In this document: positions 17,076 to 24,727 of the stretch, piece by piece
Position numbering within the stretch: the stretch's first letter is position 1
How the letters are laid out: each line of letters opens with the position of its first letter
Source of the DNA: CAYPTY01 sp965659005
GTDB taxonomy: Bacteria > Bacteroidota > Rhodothermia > Balneolales > Balneolaceae
Assembly: GCA_965659005.1 (NCBI GenBank)
Contig: CBFHVG010000007.1
Location: 1-34,605, forward strand
Length of the DNA: 34,605 nt
Direction: 5' to 3'
Notes under the pieces: generated by a model
What the model was told of the DNA's origin: nothing
Databases searched by the model: none
What the model saw: the letters and a program-made list of their open reading frames with translations, nothing else
Position numbers and translations under genes: made by a program

Positions 17076-17957
17076 TTAAAGAATCATACTTTCAATTGGA
17101 AGAATTACAATTCCAGTAGCTCCGGCTTCCTTTAAGTCTTCCATTACTCTCCAAAATTCACCCAGAGGAATAACAGTATGTATGGCAACCATATCCGTTT
17201 CTGCTAAAGGAACTACGGTCGGACTTTTAAGTGAGGGAATAATGTCTTTGATTATATCAAGAGATTCCTTTGGTGCGTTCATCATGATGTATCGACTTCT
17301 GTCAGCTTGCTGATAGCCATCGATACGTGCCAGAAATTTTTCGATATAAGCCTGCTTACCAGGAGATAAGTCCTTATTCGTTCGGATTAACTTGGTTTCT
17401 GACTCAAGGATTGTATCCATTTCCACCAAGCCATTTGCCCTGAGTGTGCCACCAGATGAAACCAGATCGCAAATTGCATCAGCTACCTCGAGTTGAGGGG
17501 TAATTTCAACAGCTCCTGATATAGTTACAATTTTCACGTCCAAGCCATTATCCTTGAAATATTTATTGGTCAGGAAAGGGTAGCTGGTTGCAACCGTTTT
17601 ACCATCATAGTCTTTTAGCTCATTTATTCCGCTATCTTTTGGGGCAGCAAGAGCAAGTCTGCATTTGCCGTATGAAAGACCTCTAAGCTCTGTAACGTCA
17701 GCATCTTTTTCATGGACTTCATTGGCTCCAACGAAACCAAGATCACAGATTCCATCCTGCACATACTCTGGTATATCATCATCTCTTAACAACAATAACT
17801 CCACGTCGAAGTTATGAGCCTTCACCATCAGGTTTCTTTTATAGGTGTCGAATTTAATTCCGATACCGTCCAGTAGATCCAGTGTTTTCTCAGTTAGTCT
17901 TCCACTTTTTTGGACTGCGATTCGAAGTGAAGTATTTGAGTCCTGTGTTCGCTCCAT
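17076..17957 (-). CDS. hisG: ATP phosphoribosyltransferase, long form
   Basis: The committed step of histidine synthesis, joining ATP and PRPP. At 293 residues it is the long, homohexameric type: a catalytic periplasmic-binding-protein-like core (IAVQKSGRL at 13-21, the PRPP site ADAICDLVSSGGTLRANG at 159-176) plus a C-terminal ACT-like regulatory domain (~220-293) that in this family binds histidine for feedback inhibition. No HisZ is needed. It is first in hisGDC and lies 83 bases after the stop of a histidine-rich leader frame, suggesting transcriptional as well as allosteric control. Confidence 0.96.
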   Translation of the reverse strand: MERTQDSNTSLRIAVQKSGRLTEKTLDLLDGIGIKFDTYKRNLMVKAHNFDVELLLLRDDDIPEYVQDGICDLGFVGANEVHEKDADVTELRGLSYGKCRLALAAPKDSGINELKDYDGKTVATSYPFLTNKYFKDNGLDVKIVTISGAVEITPQLEVADAICDLVSSGGTLRANGLVEMDTILESETKLIRTNKDLSPGKQAYIEKFLARIDGYQQADRSRYIMMNAPKESLDIIKDIIPSLKSPTVVPLAETDMVAIHTVIPLGEFWRVMEDLKEAGATGIVILPIESMIL

Positions 17958-18004
17958 GATGGTTTTTCGATAAAATGTTTTAGGTGATTAATAAGTGATT
18001 TGGA

Positions 18005-18070
18005 GATAAAAATATAGAATGAATACTGGGTACGGCAGGCTTAGTGTACCAGATGATGCCCGAGATGGGC
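18005..18070 (-). promoter_or_regulatory. Candidate his attenuator: competing hairpins after the leader peptide
   Basis: On the minus strand, CTGGTAC (18052-18046) pairs with GTACCCAG (18033-18026), a 7-bp stem with one bulged C and a 12-base loop. It is followed by a U-rich but interrupted tract (18025-18005, 13 of 21 bases are U), a weak terminator. Upstream, GCCC (18070-18067) can pair with GGGC (18061-18058) inside the His-codon region. CGGGCA (18062-18057) can instead pair with TGCCG (18037-18033), which would be incompatible with the terminator stem. This order of pause, antiterminator and terminator is what an attenuator needs. The leader stop codon lies within the terminator loop region. 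Base pairing was done by eye, without energy calculation. Confidence 0.5.
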
Positions 18071-18127
18071 TGTATGATGATGTATATGTGTATTCAATTT
18101 AATCACGTGTAGAATATATGGATTCAT
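18041..18127 (-). CDS. hisL: Histidine-rich leader peptide upstream of hisG
   Basis: A 28-codon reading frame from ATG 18127 to TAA 18041 on the minus strand, 83 bases before hisG. Histidine occupies residues 7, 14, 16, 17, 18, 21, 24, 25 and 28: nine in total, eight of them in the last 15 residues, ending just before the stop. Histidine is normally about 2% of residues, so this is far above chance. Its place upstream of the first his gene fits a ribosome-stalling leader peptide like the enterobacterial hisL. No Shine-Dalgarno sequence is evident; the sequence before the ATG is AT-rich. A GTG at 18106 is an alternative start giving 21 codons with the same His cluster. The gene symbol is by functional analogy. 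Confidence 0.72.
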   Translation of the reverse strand: MNPYILHVIKLNTHIHHHTAHLGHHLVH

Positions 18128-18230
18128 TAATCAATGGAAAACCACGATTAAATATTTATGTGTAATAAAATGTACGTGCAGAGAACTTCGAGCTGCTGTT
18201 TTTCGTTCGATTTCTTATTAAGGGCTTTAC

Positions 18231-18238
18231 TATATTTG
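18231..18238 (+). promoter_or_regulatory. Candidate -7/-10 element upstream of the YkoF-like gene
   Basis: TATATTTG fits the TAnnTTTG -7 element described for Bacteroidota promoters and lies 47 bases before the start at 18286. The matching upstream TTG element is not evident (only TTC near 18206), so support is weak. Confidence 0.3.
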
Positions 18239-18285
18239 AGCCGAAATTACATCAGTTATTTACATCAGTCGAAAACACCCTATAA

Positions 18286-18534
18286 ATGAAGACAGTAGCA
18301 CAGCTTACATACATTCCATTAAGTACAGAAGATCCAAGAGAAAAAGTACAGGAGCTTCTTGAGCATCTGGCTCAATTCGAAGGTATCGATATCGAAGTTG
18401 GTTATCTTTCAACAAGCATTATTGGTGATTATGGGCATATTTTTAACATTCTGCGCGACCTGTATGAAATCATGCTGAATGAGGCTACTGATTTCAGATT
18501 TCACATTGAATTATTAGCACCGCGCGAAGTTTAA
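18286..18534 (+). CDS. YkoF/MTH1187-like thiamine-binding family protein
   Basis: An 82-residue protein with the compact ferredoxin-like fold pattern of the thiamine-binding (PF01910) family: a β-strand VAQLTYIPL, a helix with REKVQELLEHL, the conserved EVGYLSTSIIGD turn (residues ~38-49), a helix HIFNILRDLYEIML, and a final strand FRFHIELL. Members bind thiamine or related small molecules. Nothing thiamine-related lies nearby, so ligand and role are unproven. It precedes lepA by 79 bases and may be co-transcribed. No His-rich or signal sequence is present. Confidence 0.72.
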   Translation: MKTVAQLTYIPLSTEDPREKVQELLEHLAQFEGIDIEVGYLSTSIIGDYGHIFNILRDLYEIMLNEATDFRFHIELLAPREV

Positions 18535-18613
18535 AAGATCGTACGATAATCTGTTATCAGCGGCGTTTTATTCGTATTTTATAAGCTTACTCAAAATCAG
18601 GTTCAACCTATAG

Positions 18614-20416
18614 ATGAAGAACATCCGCAATTTCTGCATCATTGCACACATTGATCATGGCAAATCTACGCTAGCCGACCGTCTTCTTGAACGCACGGGT
18701 ACTATAAGTGAGCGAGAAATGCAGGAGCAGATCCTGGATGATATGGATCTGGAAAGAGAACGTGGCATAACGATAAAAAGCCATGCTATCAAAATGGACT
18801 ATACACGTCCAAATAAGGATAAGGTGATTTTAAACCTGATCGACACTCCCGGTCACGTCGACTTTGCATATGAAGTATCACGTGCGCTAAAAGCATGTGA
18901 AGGGGCATTACTTGTTGTTGATGCAGCCCAGGGAATTGAAGCACAAACGATTTCAAATTTATATCAGGCTATTGAACAAGGTCTGGAAATAATTCCTGTA
19001 CTCAATAAAATTGATCTTCCCGGATCGGATCCTGAGGGTGTTGGGCAACAGGTGATCGATTTACTTGGATGCGAGAGAGATGAAATACTGGCCGTTTCAG
19101 GTAAAACCGGTGACGGTGTAAATGAGCTTCTTGAAGCCATTGTTGAAAGAATTCCGGCTCCTAATCAGGAGACTGAAAAACCACTGCGTGCTCTGATTTT
19201 TGATTCCATCTTTAATACCTACAGAGGATCAGTGGCTTATGTTAGAGTGATGGAGGGTGTATTAAGAAAAGGTGAGACTTTTAAATTCATGGCCGGTGGT
19301 GAGCAATACAATGCTGAAGAAATTGGTTACCTCAGGATGAATTATCAACCGACTGATGAATTGAAAGCCGGTGAAGTTGGATATGTAATTGGATCGGTAA
19401 AATCACTCGAGGATGTACGTGTGGGTGATACTATAACAACTGTTAAAAATCCTGCTGTTGAAGCTATTGCTGGATATCAGGAATCAAAACCAATGGTATT
19501 CTCCGGTATTTATCCTACCTCAACTGAGGATTTTGAAGATTTAAGATCAGCACTTGAAAAGCTGAAGTTAAATGATGCTTCTCTGAGCTATGAGCCAGAA
19601 ACATCAAAAGCACTTGGTTTCGGTTTCAGAGCCGGTTTCCTTGGTATGCTTCATATGGAGATTGTTCAGGAGCGACTCGACAGAGAGTTTGATATTGATA
19701 TCATCACAACTGTACCAAATGTTCAATATCAGGTGATTACCCAGCAGGGAGATGAAATTACGGTCGATAACCCAAGTCAGATGCCTGATGCCGGTGATAT
19801 TGATGCCATTATGGAACCTTTTATCAAAGCTAGCATCATAACCCCAGCTGAATTTATAGGGCCAATCATGAAACTGTGTCAAGAGCGTAGAGGAATCTAT
19901 GTGAATCAGCAGTTTATGCAGAACAACCGCGTGGAAATCACATATGAGCTCCCAATGGCTGAGGTGGTTTTCGATTTCTATGATAAACTGAAAAGTGGCA
20001 CAAAAGGCTATGCTTCTCTGGATTATGAATTAATTGAATACCGAAAAGGCGATCTGGTGCGTTTGGATATATTATTGAACGGTGATCAGGTCGATGCACT
20101 TTCAAGTATTACCCACAGAGATAAAGCGTTTTATCAGGGAAGAAAAGTTTGTGCTAAGTTAAAAGAACTAATCCCGCGACAACAATACGAGGTAGCAGTT
20201 CAGGCAGCTATCGGTAACCGAGTTATATCACGAGATACTGTACGCGCCTTGAGAAAAGACGTGACGGCTAAATGTTATGGTGGTGATATTACCAGGAAAA
20301 GAAAATTATTAGAAAAGCAGAAAGAAGGTAAAAAGCGAATGAAACAGGTGGGAAGTGTTGAAATCCCACAGGAAGCATTCCTTGTCGTTCTTTCTATGGA
20401 CAGCGACGAAAAATAA
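18614..20416 (+). CDS. lepA: Elongation factor 4 (LepA), ribosome back-translocase
   Basis: A translational GTPase that acts on stalled or mis-positioned ribosomes. The 600-residue length is exact for the family. GTPase motifs: AHIDHGKST (11-19), RGITIKSHA (50-58), DTPGH (77-81), NKID (131-134). The LepA-specific C-terminal region is present (SITHRDKAFYQGRKVC, then IPRQQYEVAVQAAIG, VRALRKDVTAKCYGGD and the basic RKRKLLEKQKEGKKRMKQ). The next gene starts two bases after its stop and lepB follows, the widespread lepA-lepB arrangement with one extra gene inserted. Confidence 0.98.
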   Translation: MKNIRNFCIIAHIDHGKSTLADRLLERTGTISEREMQEQILDDMDLERERGITIKSHAIKMDYTRPNKDKVILNLIDTPGHVDFAYEVSRALKACEGALLVVDAAQGIEAQTISNLYQAIEQGLEIIPVLNKIDLPGSDPEGVGQQVIDLLGCERDEILAVSGKTGDGVNELLEAIVERIPAPNQETEKPLRALIFDSIFNTYRGSVAYVRVMEGVLRKGETFKFMAGGEQYNAEEIGYLRMNYQPTDELKAGEVGYVIGSVKSLEDVRVGDTITTVKNPAVEAIAGYQESKPMVFSGIYPTSTEDFEDLRSALEKLKLNDASLSYEPETSKALGFGFRAGFLGMLHMEIVQERLDREFDIDIITTVPNVQYQVITQQGDEITVDNPSQMPDAGDIDAIMEPFIKASIITPAEFIGPIMKLCQERRGIYVNQQFMQNNRVEITYELPMAEVVFDFYDKLKSGTKGYASLDYELIEYRKGDLVRLDILLNGDQVDALSSITHRDKAFYQGRKVCAKLKELIPRQQYEVAVQAAIGNRVISRDTVRALRKDVTAKCYGGDITRKRKLLEKQKEGKKRMKQVGSVEIPQEAFLVVLSMDSDEK

Positions 20417-20418
20417 AT

Positions 20419-21000
20419 ATGATCATCAGCAGACAAATTATACTCTTTTTCTTCTTTATGGTACTTCTTACAAGTTCAGTAAGTGCTCAGTTTGAAGAAC
20501 CTAAATTCAAGAAAGTTGAAGTCACTGAGCGTGATGAATACCGTAAATTCTTTAATGACTTTAAGCTAACAGGTCAGGGTCTATACAATCAGACAGAACT
20601 GGATAGAATGCCGGCAATTCAAATCAGAGCTCGACTTCAGGATGTTTTTGGTGCTCCTACACAAACGGTAGAAGAGCTTATTCAGGAAGACGAATTCAGA
20701 ATGGGTAAAGCTATTCAGTTCGAATACTGGTTCATAGTTGATGATAAAATTCCCATGATGGTACTTGATCTGGATGGCCCATTCACAGATGGACTGGTCT
20801 ACGTAGGTGCCAGTCGTTATATCGATTTAATGCCTGAAGTGAAACGTACATTAACACGCCTCGTAGAGGATGCAGCTCCCAGTGAGTACCAGGATTATTT
20901 TTATTCACCGGAGCGAGAAAAGTGGTTCCAGATTTCATATAAGAATGGTGAATACAAGACCACAGAAATTGATGCACCATCGCATCTGAAAATAGACTAG
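20419..21000 (+). CDS. Exported protein of unknown function between lepA and lepB
   Basis: A 193-residue protein with a clear signal peptide (MIISRQIILFFFFMVLLTSSVSA, cleavage before Gln24). The mature part is mixed α/β and acidic, with an aromatic-rich C-terminal half (YFYSPEREKWFQISYKNGEY). I do not recognise a family and see no lipobox or catalytic motif. It starts two bases after lepA and ends seven bases before lepB, so all three are almost certainly one transcript. A role at the membrane or in the periplasm is inferred only from the signal peptide and from lying next to the signal peptidase gene. Confidence 0.85.
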   Translation: MIISRQIILFFFFMVLLTSSVSAQFEEPKFKKVEVTERDEYRKFFNDFKLTGQGLYNQTELDRMPAIQIRARLQDVFGAPTQTVEELIQEDEFRMGKAIQFEYWFIVDDKIPMMVLDLDGPFTDGLVYVGASRYIDLMPEVKRTLTRLVEDAAPSEYQDYFYSPEREKWFQISYKNGEYKTTEIDAPSHLKID

Positions 21001-21007
21001 TAAAGAG

Positions 21008-22108
21008 TTGGCAAAGAAGGACACAGATAAACTGAGTAACCGCGAAGAGCGGCAAAAAGAAAAAAAACAGCTGGATACTGAAAAAGCTAAATCCTGGCTC
21101 AGAGAATGGGTTGATGCTATTGTTTTTGCATTCATTGCAGCTTCAATTCTGAGAACATTCATTTTTGGCTCATACAAGATTCCAACTTCATCTATGGAGA
21201 GGAACCTTCTGGTTAATGACCATTTGATTGTGTCTAATTTCACTTATGGTCCCAGAACACCAATGAGTATTTGTGTACCATTTACAGATTGGTGTGTACC
21301 TGGAGTAAAATTACCATGGTTCCGAATTCCCGGTTATAAAGATGTTGAACATGATGATATCATAGTTTTTAATTATCCGGTTGAAGTAAAACCCATTTCA
21401 CAGAAAACCTACTATATCAAAAGAGCAGTTGGCTTGCCAGGTGATAGTGTTGAGGTGATTGATAAATTAGTATACCGAAACGGAGAACTCGAAGGAGATC
21501 ATGAGGGACTTCAGAGATTCTATGAGGTTTATACAAAAGGAAATGCACGCCTTAGTCCAATGAAGGTAAGCAGTGTAAATAGCGAGTTGATGGGCGTGTT
21601 ACCAAATACTAATATTTATGTGCTTAATGCGACGAATGAAGCAGCTGAGCAAATAGCTTCCTGGGTAGAGGTTGATAGTATGGCATTGTACACAACCTCC
21701 AGAGATGTTATTAAACCGGGATATAGAAATCAGAATTTCAGTTTTTCCCTTGGCTTCAATAACAACGACAACATGAAGAAATTCGAAGTCCCGTATGAGG
21801 GACTTGAAGTTGAGTTGACTTCAGAAAACTGGCATATCTACCAGGATATAATTGAGCGTTATGAGAGAAATACAGTAGAAAGAAGGGGAGATCAATTCAC
21901 AATTAATGGTGAGGAAACCAATACCTATACCATTCAGCAGAACTATTATTTCCTGATGGGTGATAATCGTGATAATTCAGAAGATTCAAGAAGCTGGGGA
22001 TTCGTCCCTCATGATCATATCGTTGGAAAAGCGGCATTCGTTTGGTGGAGCTATGAGAATGTCTTTTTATTACCGCGTTTCGACAGGCTCTTTTATTTGA
22101 TAGACTAA
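21008..22108 (+). CDS. lepB: Signal peptidase I
   Basis: A membrane serine protease that removes signal peptides from exported proteins. It has 366 residues: a charged cytoplasmic start, one transmembrane helix (~33-53), nucleophile Ser62 in KIPTSSMERNL, general base Lys138 in YYIKRAVGLPGD, and the late MGDNRDNSEDSRSWGFV motif (~317-333). The ~165 residues between the Lys motif and the final motif are much longer than in short Gram-positive enzymes, as often seen in Bacteroidota-type signal peptidases. The start is TTG at 21008; no ATG lies before the transmembrane helix in frame. It converges on rlmN with four bases between the stops. Confidence 0.96.
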   Translation: MAKKDTDKLSNREERQKEKKQLDTEKAKSWLREWVDAIVFAFIAASILRTFIFGSYKIPTSSMERNLLVNDHLIVSNFTYGPRTPMSICVPFTDWCVPGVKLPWFRIPGYKDVEHDDIIVFNYPVEVKPISQKTYYIKRAVGLPGDSVEVIDKLVYRNGELEGDHEGLQRFYEVYTKGNARLSPMKVSSVNSELMGVLPNTNIYVLNATNEAAEQIASWVEVDSMALYTTSRDVIKPGYRNQNFSFSLGFNNNDNMKKFEVPYEGLEVELTSENWHIYQDIIERYERNTVERRGDQFTINGEETNTYTIQQNYYFLMGDNRDNSEDSRSWGFVPHDHIVGKAAFVWWSYENVFLLPRFDRLFYLID

Positions 22109-22112
22109 GGGT

Positions 22113-23219
22113 CTACTTAGCTATGGTTTTACCCTTTGGCTGGTTTTCACGAATAGCCAGTTGACCACAACCAGCGTTGATATCATCACCACGAGAACGT
22201 CTGACGGTAGCCCTAACTCCTGACTTAATAAGTGCACGCATAAAAACATCCAGGCGTTTTTCTTTTGCACGATGGAGCTCAACACCTGCTACATTGTTAT
22301 ACATGATGATGTTCACCTTTGAGGGCGCCCAATTTACAATCTTAGCAAGGTTCTTAGCATCCACAACATTGTCATTGAAATTGTCGAAGAGGAGGTACTC
22401 ATATGTCAGAGGGCGCTCCGTTTTCTCATGATAATACTGAACAGCTTCTCTCAGTTTTTCAAGATCCATGGATTCATTAATCGGCATGATCTTATCTCGC
22501 TTTTCATCATCCGGAGCATGAAGTGAAATTGCAAGATTGAAGGGTTGATCTTCATCAGCCAGTTTCTTGATCTGTTTGGTCAGTCCAACGGTTGAAACTG
22601 TAATCCTTTTTGGTGATAGCTCAATACTCATCGGGTCAGAGATGATTGCAGACGATTCTGTTACTGCTGAATAATTATGCAGCGGTTCACCCATTCCCAT
22701 ATACACGATATTGGTAATCTTTTTGCCGTAAGTTTCTTCTGTAATCTTGTTGATATACTGAACCTGATCTACAATTTCTCCATGTGTGAGATTCCTGAAA
22801 AAACCCATTTTACCCGTTGCGCAAAATGTGCAACCGAAAACGCATCCAACTTGAGAGGAGACACAAATAGTTAAACGTTTGGCAACTCCATCATCATAAA
22901 AATCGGGAATCAATACAGCTTCAACTTTGAAAGATGGATCATCATGAAGATGAAACAGGAATTTCATTGTTCCGTCTTTTGAGTTTTGCTGATTCACTAA
23001 AGTCAGAGTTGAAATAAAAGCGATCTCATCCAGTTCTTCTCTAAGTTTCTTAGGAAGATTGGTCATTTCCTCAAAAGAAGATGCTCCTTTTTGATACAGC
23101 CATTGGAAAAGTTGATCTGCTCTATATTTAGGTAGATTCTTTTCTTCACAGAAGACTTTTAACTCTTCTTTAGTGAGTGCTTTGAGGTCAATCTTTGATG
23201 TAGTTTCGGCTGTAGACAT
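22113..23219 (-). CDS. rlmN: 23S rRNA (adenine2503-C2)/tRNA (adenine37-C2) methyltransferase
   Basis: A radical-SAM methyltransferase acting on A2503 of 23S rRNA and, in some bacteria, A37 of tRNA. In 368 residues the 4Fe-4S motif CxxxCxxC is Cys126-Cys130-Cys133 (GCVFGCTFCATG). The SAM-binding YMGMGEPLHNY follows, and the methyl-carrying C-terminal cysteine is Cys351 in DINAGCGQL. The paired N-terminal KEELKVFCEEKNLPKYRADQ domain is also typical. It is probably first in an rlmN-only unit, as the AhpC/TSA gene lies upstream by 17 bases on the same strand. Confidence 0.97.
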   Translation of the reverse strand: MSTAETTSKIDLKALTKEELKVFCEEKNLPKYRADQLFQWLYQKGASSFEEMTNLPKKLREELDEIAFISTLTLVNQQNSKDGTMKFLFHLHDDPSFKVEAVLIPDFYDDGVAKRLTICVSSQVGCVFGCTFCATGKMGFFRNLTHGEIVDQVQYINKITEETYGKKITNIVYMGMGEPLHNYSAVTESSAIISDPMSIELSPKRITVSTVGLTKQIKKLADEDQPFNLAISLHAPDDEKRDKIMPINESMDLEKLREAVQYYHEKTERPLTYEYLLFDNFNDNVVDAKNLAKIVNWAPSKVNIIMYNNVAGVELHRAKEKRLDVFMRALIKSGVRATVRRSRGDDINAGCGQLAIRENQPKGKTIAK

Positions 23220-23236
23220 AGCCTAATAAGATACCA

Positions 23237-23857
23237 TTATTTATAGACCCTTGCGGCCGTAATCAGTAACTCTGAATTAATGCGAGTCTTGTAATCGGGG
23301 TTTACGTAAGAAAACTTGATGATACCCGCTTGATCTATTACAAATACAGCAGGAACAGGTAAGATATGGTGATCGAAACCAGCATCCTTTTCCAGATCTA
23401 TGCCATTTCTGAGATAACGAGCTACTGTTGCATCATCTACTCGAAATGCCAAACCGAAAGCTTTGATAGCATTTGCCGGACTATCGCTTAGCAAAGTGTA
23501 GCCCAATTCATTTTTCGAAATGCTTTCTTGTAATTTTTCAGGTCTGTCCGGACTGATAGCGAGTAGTTGATACCCTTCAGCTTCGAGGTCTTTTTCAATA
23601 TTGTTTATTTCTGCCATATGTCTGTTGCAGTACGGACACCAACCACCTCTGTAAAAGATCAGAACTGTGGGTTTGGTAGCAACAAGATCTCTGAGTGATG
23701 CATTTTCACCGGTAACAGTTTTTACAGATACATCAGGAATGGTCGATCCAATGAGTACAGGACTAACTTTAGTTGGATCATCTTTGACCTCTTGTGCTAT
23801 TAAAGACAAGGAAAGCAGGGTAAAGAGCAGAGTCAGTGTTACTGAGCGAATTTTCAT
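23237..23857 (-). CDS. Exported AhpC/TSA-family thioredoxin-like protein
   Basis: The 206-residue protein has a signal peptide (MKIRSVTLTLLFTLLSLSLIAQ). The thioredoxin-fold domain carries LIFYRGGWCPYCNRH with Cys74 and Cys77. The CPYC pair and the YxLLAISPD segment match the AhpC/TSA 'peroxiredoxin-like' family seen widely in Bacteroidota. A cis-Pro (PVPAVFVIDQAG) is present near residue 167. It probably acts as an envelope thiol oxidoreductase or peroxidase; the natural partner is unknown. It lies 17 bases upstream of rlmN on the same strand. Confidence 0.9.
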   Translation of the reverse strand: MKIRSVTLTLLFTLLSLSLIAQEVKDDPTKVSPVLIGSTIPDVSVKTVTGENASLRDLVATKPTVLIFYRGGWCPYCNRHMAEINNIEKDLEAEGYQLLAISPDRPEKLQESISKNELGYTLLSDSPANAIKAFGLAFRVDDATVARYLRNGIDLEKDAGFDHHILPVPAVFVIDQAGIIKFSYVNPDYKTRINSELLITAARVYK

Positions 23858-23921
23858 AATCTTTTAAAAAGTAGTTAGTGAAGATTCAGGAAATTAGAAT
23901 CACGTTTATATAACATTCGAT

Positions 23922-24683
23922 CTATTCACCTATTAGAATCTGGAAAGCACTCATTGCAATGATGGCGATGGTAACCCAAAGACCGATTTTATGGGGCTCG
24001 CATTTTTCAAGGGCTTCTGGTAGTAATTCAGCAAATACCATCCATATCATTGCACCGGCAGCAAAACCGAGACCGATGGGTAAGTATTCTCTGAAAGTGC
24101 TTACGAATAGAAATGCAGGAACAGCCATAAGTGGCTGAGGTAAACTTGAAAAAATACTCCAACCCGCAGCTTTTAAAGGAGAAGTACCTTTTGGAACCAT
24201 TACCAATGAGATAGCAAGGCCTTCAGGAATATTATGAACAGCTATGGCAATGGTTATAAATATTCCGAATTGAAAGGTATCTGCAAAAGAAACACCCACC
24301 GAAACACCTTCCGCAAAAGAGTGCACTGTCATGATGCCAAGGAAGAGTAGAATATTGACCCTGTTCTTGCCTGATAGTTCAGTGACATCAATATCTTTGT
24401 TACTCTTAGCGAGGCCTTCATTGGCTAGAATGACTAAAACAACACCTGCAATCATACCAATGAGAGTAAACCAGGGGTTTTCCTGATATCCTTCAAAGAT
24501 TAAGCTGTAAGATGCCGCAAGCATAAGTCCGGCTGCCACGGCGTTAGATTTCCCCAGGAATGATTCAGAAACATTCTTAATGAAGAAAAAAGGGAGTGCA
24601 CCCAATCCTGTTGCTACTGCTGTTATTAGAGCATATAGAAATACTTGTACAACAGGTATGTCAAGCCATTCAGTAATCATCAC
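23922..24683 (-). CDS. ZIP-family divalent metal transporter
   Basis: A 253-residue protein with about eight transmembrane helices. The metal-site motifs of ZIP proteins are visible: HSFAEG (121-126) in helix 4 and HNIPEG (150-155) in helix 5. A charged loop (AKSNKDIDVTELSGKNR, ~92-108) separates helices 3 and 4 and lacks the His-rich metal loop of some relatives. Zinc is the usual substrate, with iron or manganese possible; the sequence does not discriminate. Its neighbours on both sides are single genes of unrelated function. Confidence 0.93.
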   Translation of the reverse strand: MMITEWLDIPVVQVFLYALITAVATGLGALPFFFIKNVSESFLGKSNAVAAGLMLAASYSLIFEGYQENPWFTLIGMIAGVVLVILANEGLAKSNKDIDVTELSGKNRVNILLFLGIMTVHSFAEGVSVGVSFADTFQFGIFITIAIAVHNIPEGLAISLVMVPKGTSPLKAAGWSIFSSLPQPLMAVPAFLFVSTFREYLPIGLGFAAGAMIWMVFAELLPEALEKCEPHKIGLWVTIAIIAMSAFQILIGE

Positions 24684-24727
24684 TGAAAATCAGGAATTAA
24701 TATGAAAGAATGGTTCTAAATTTAAAA

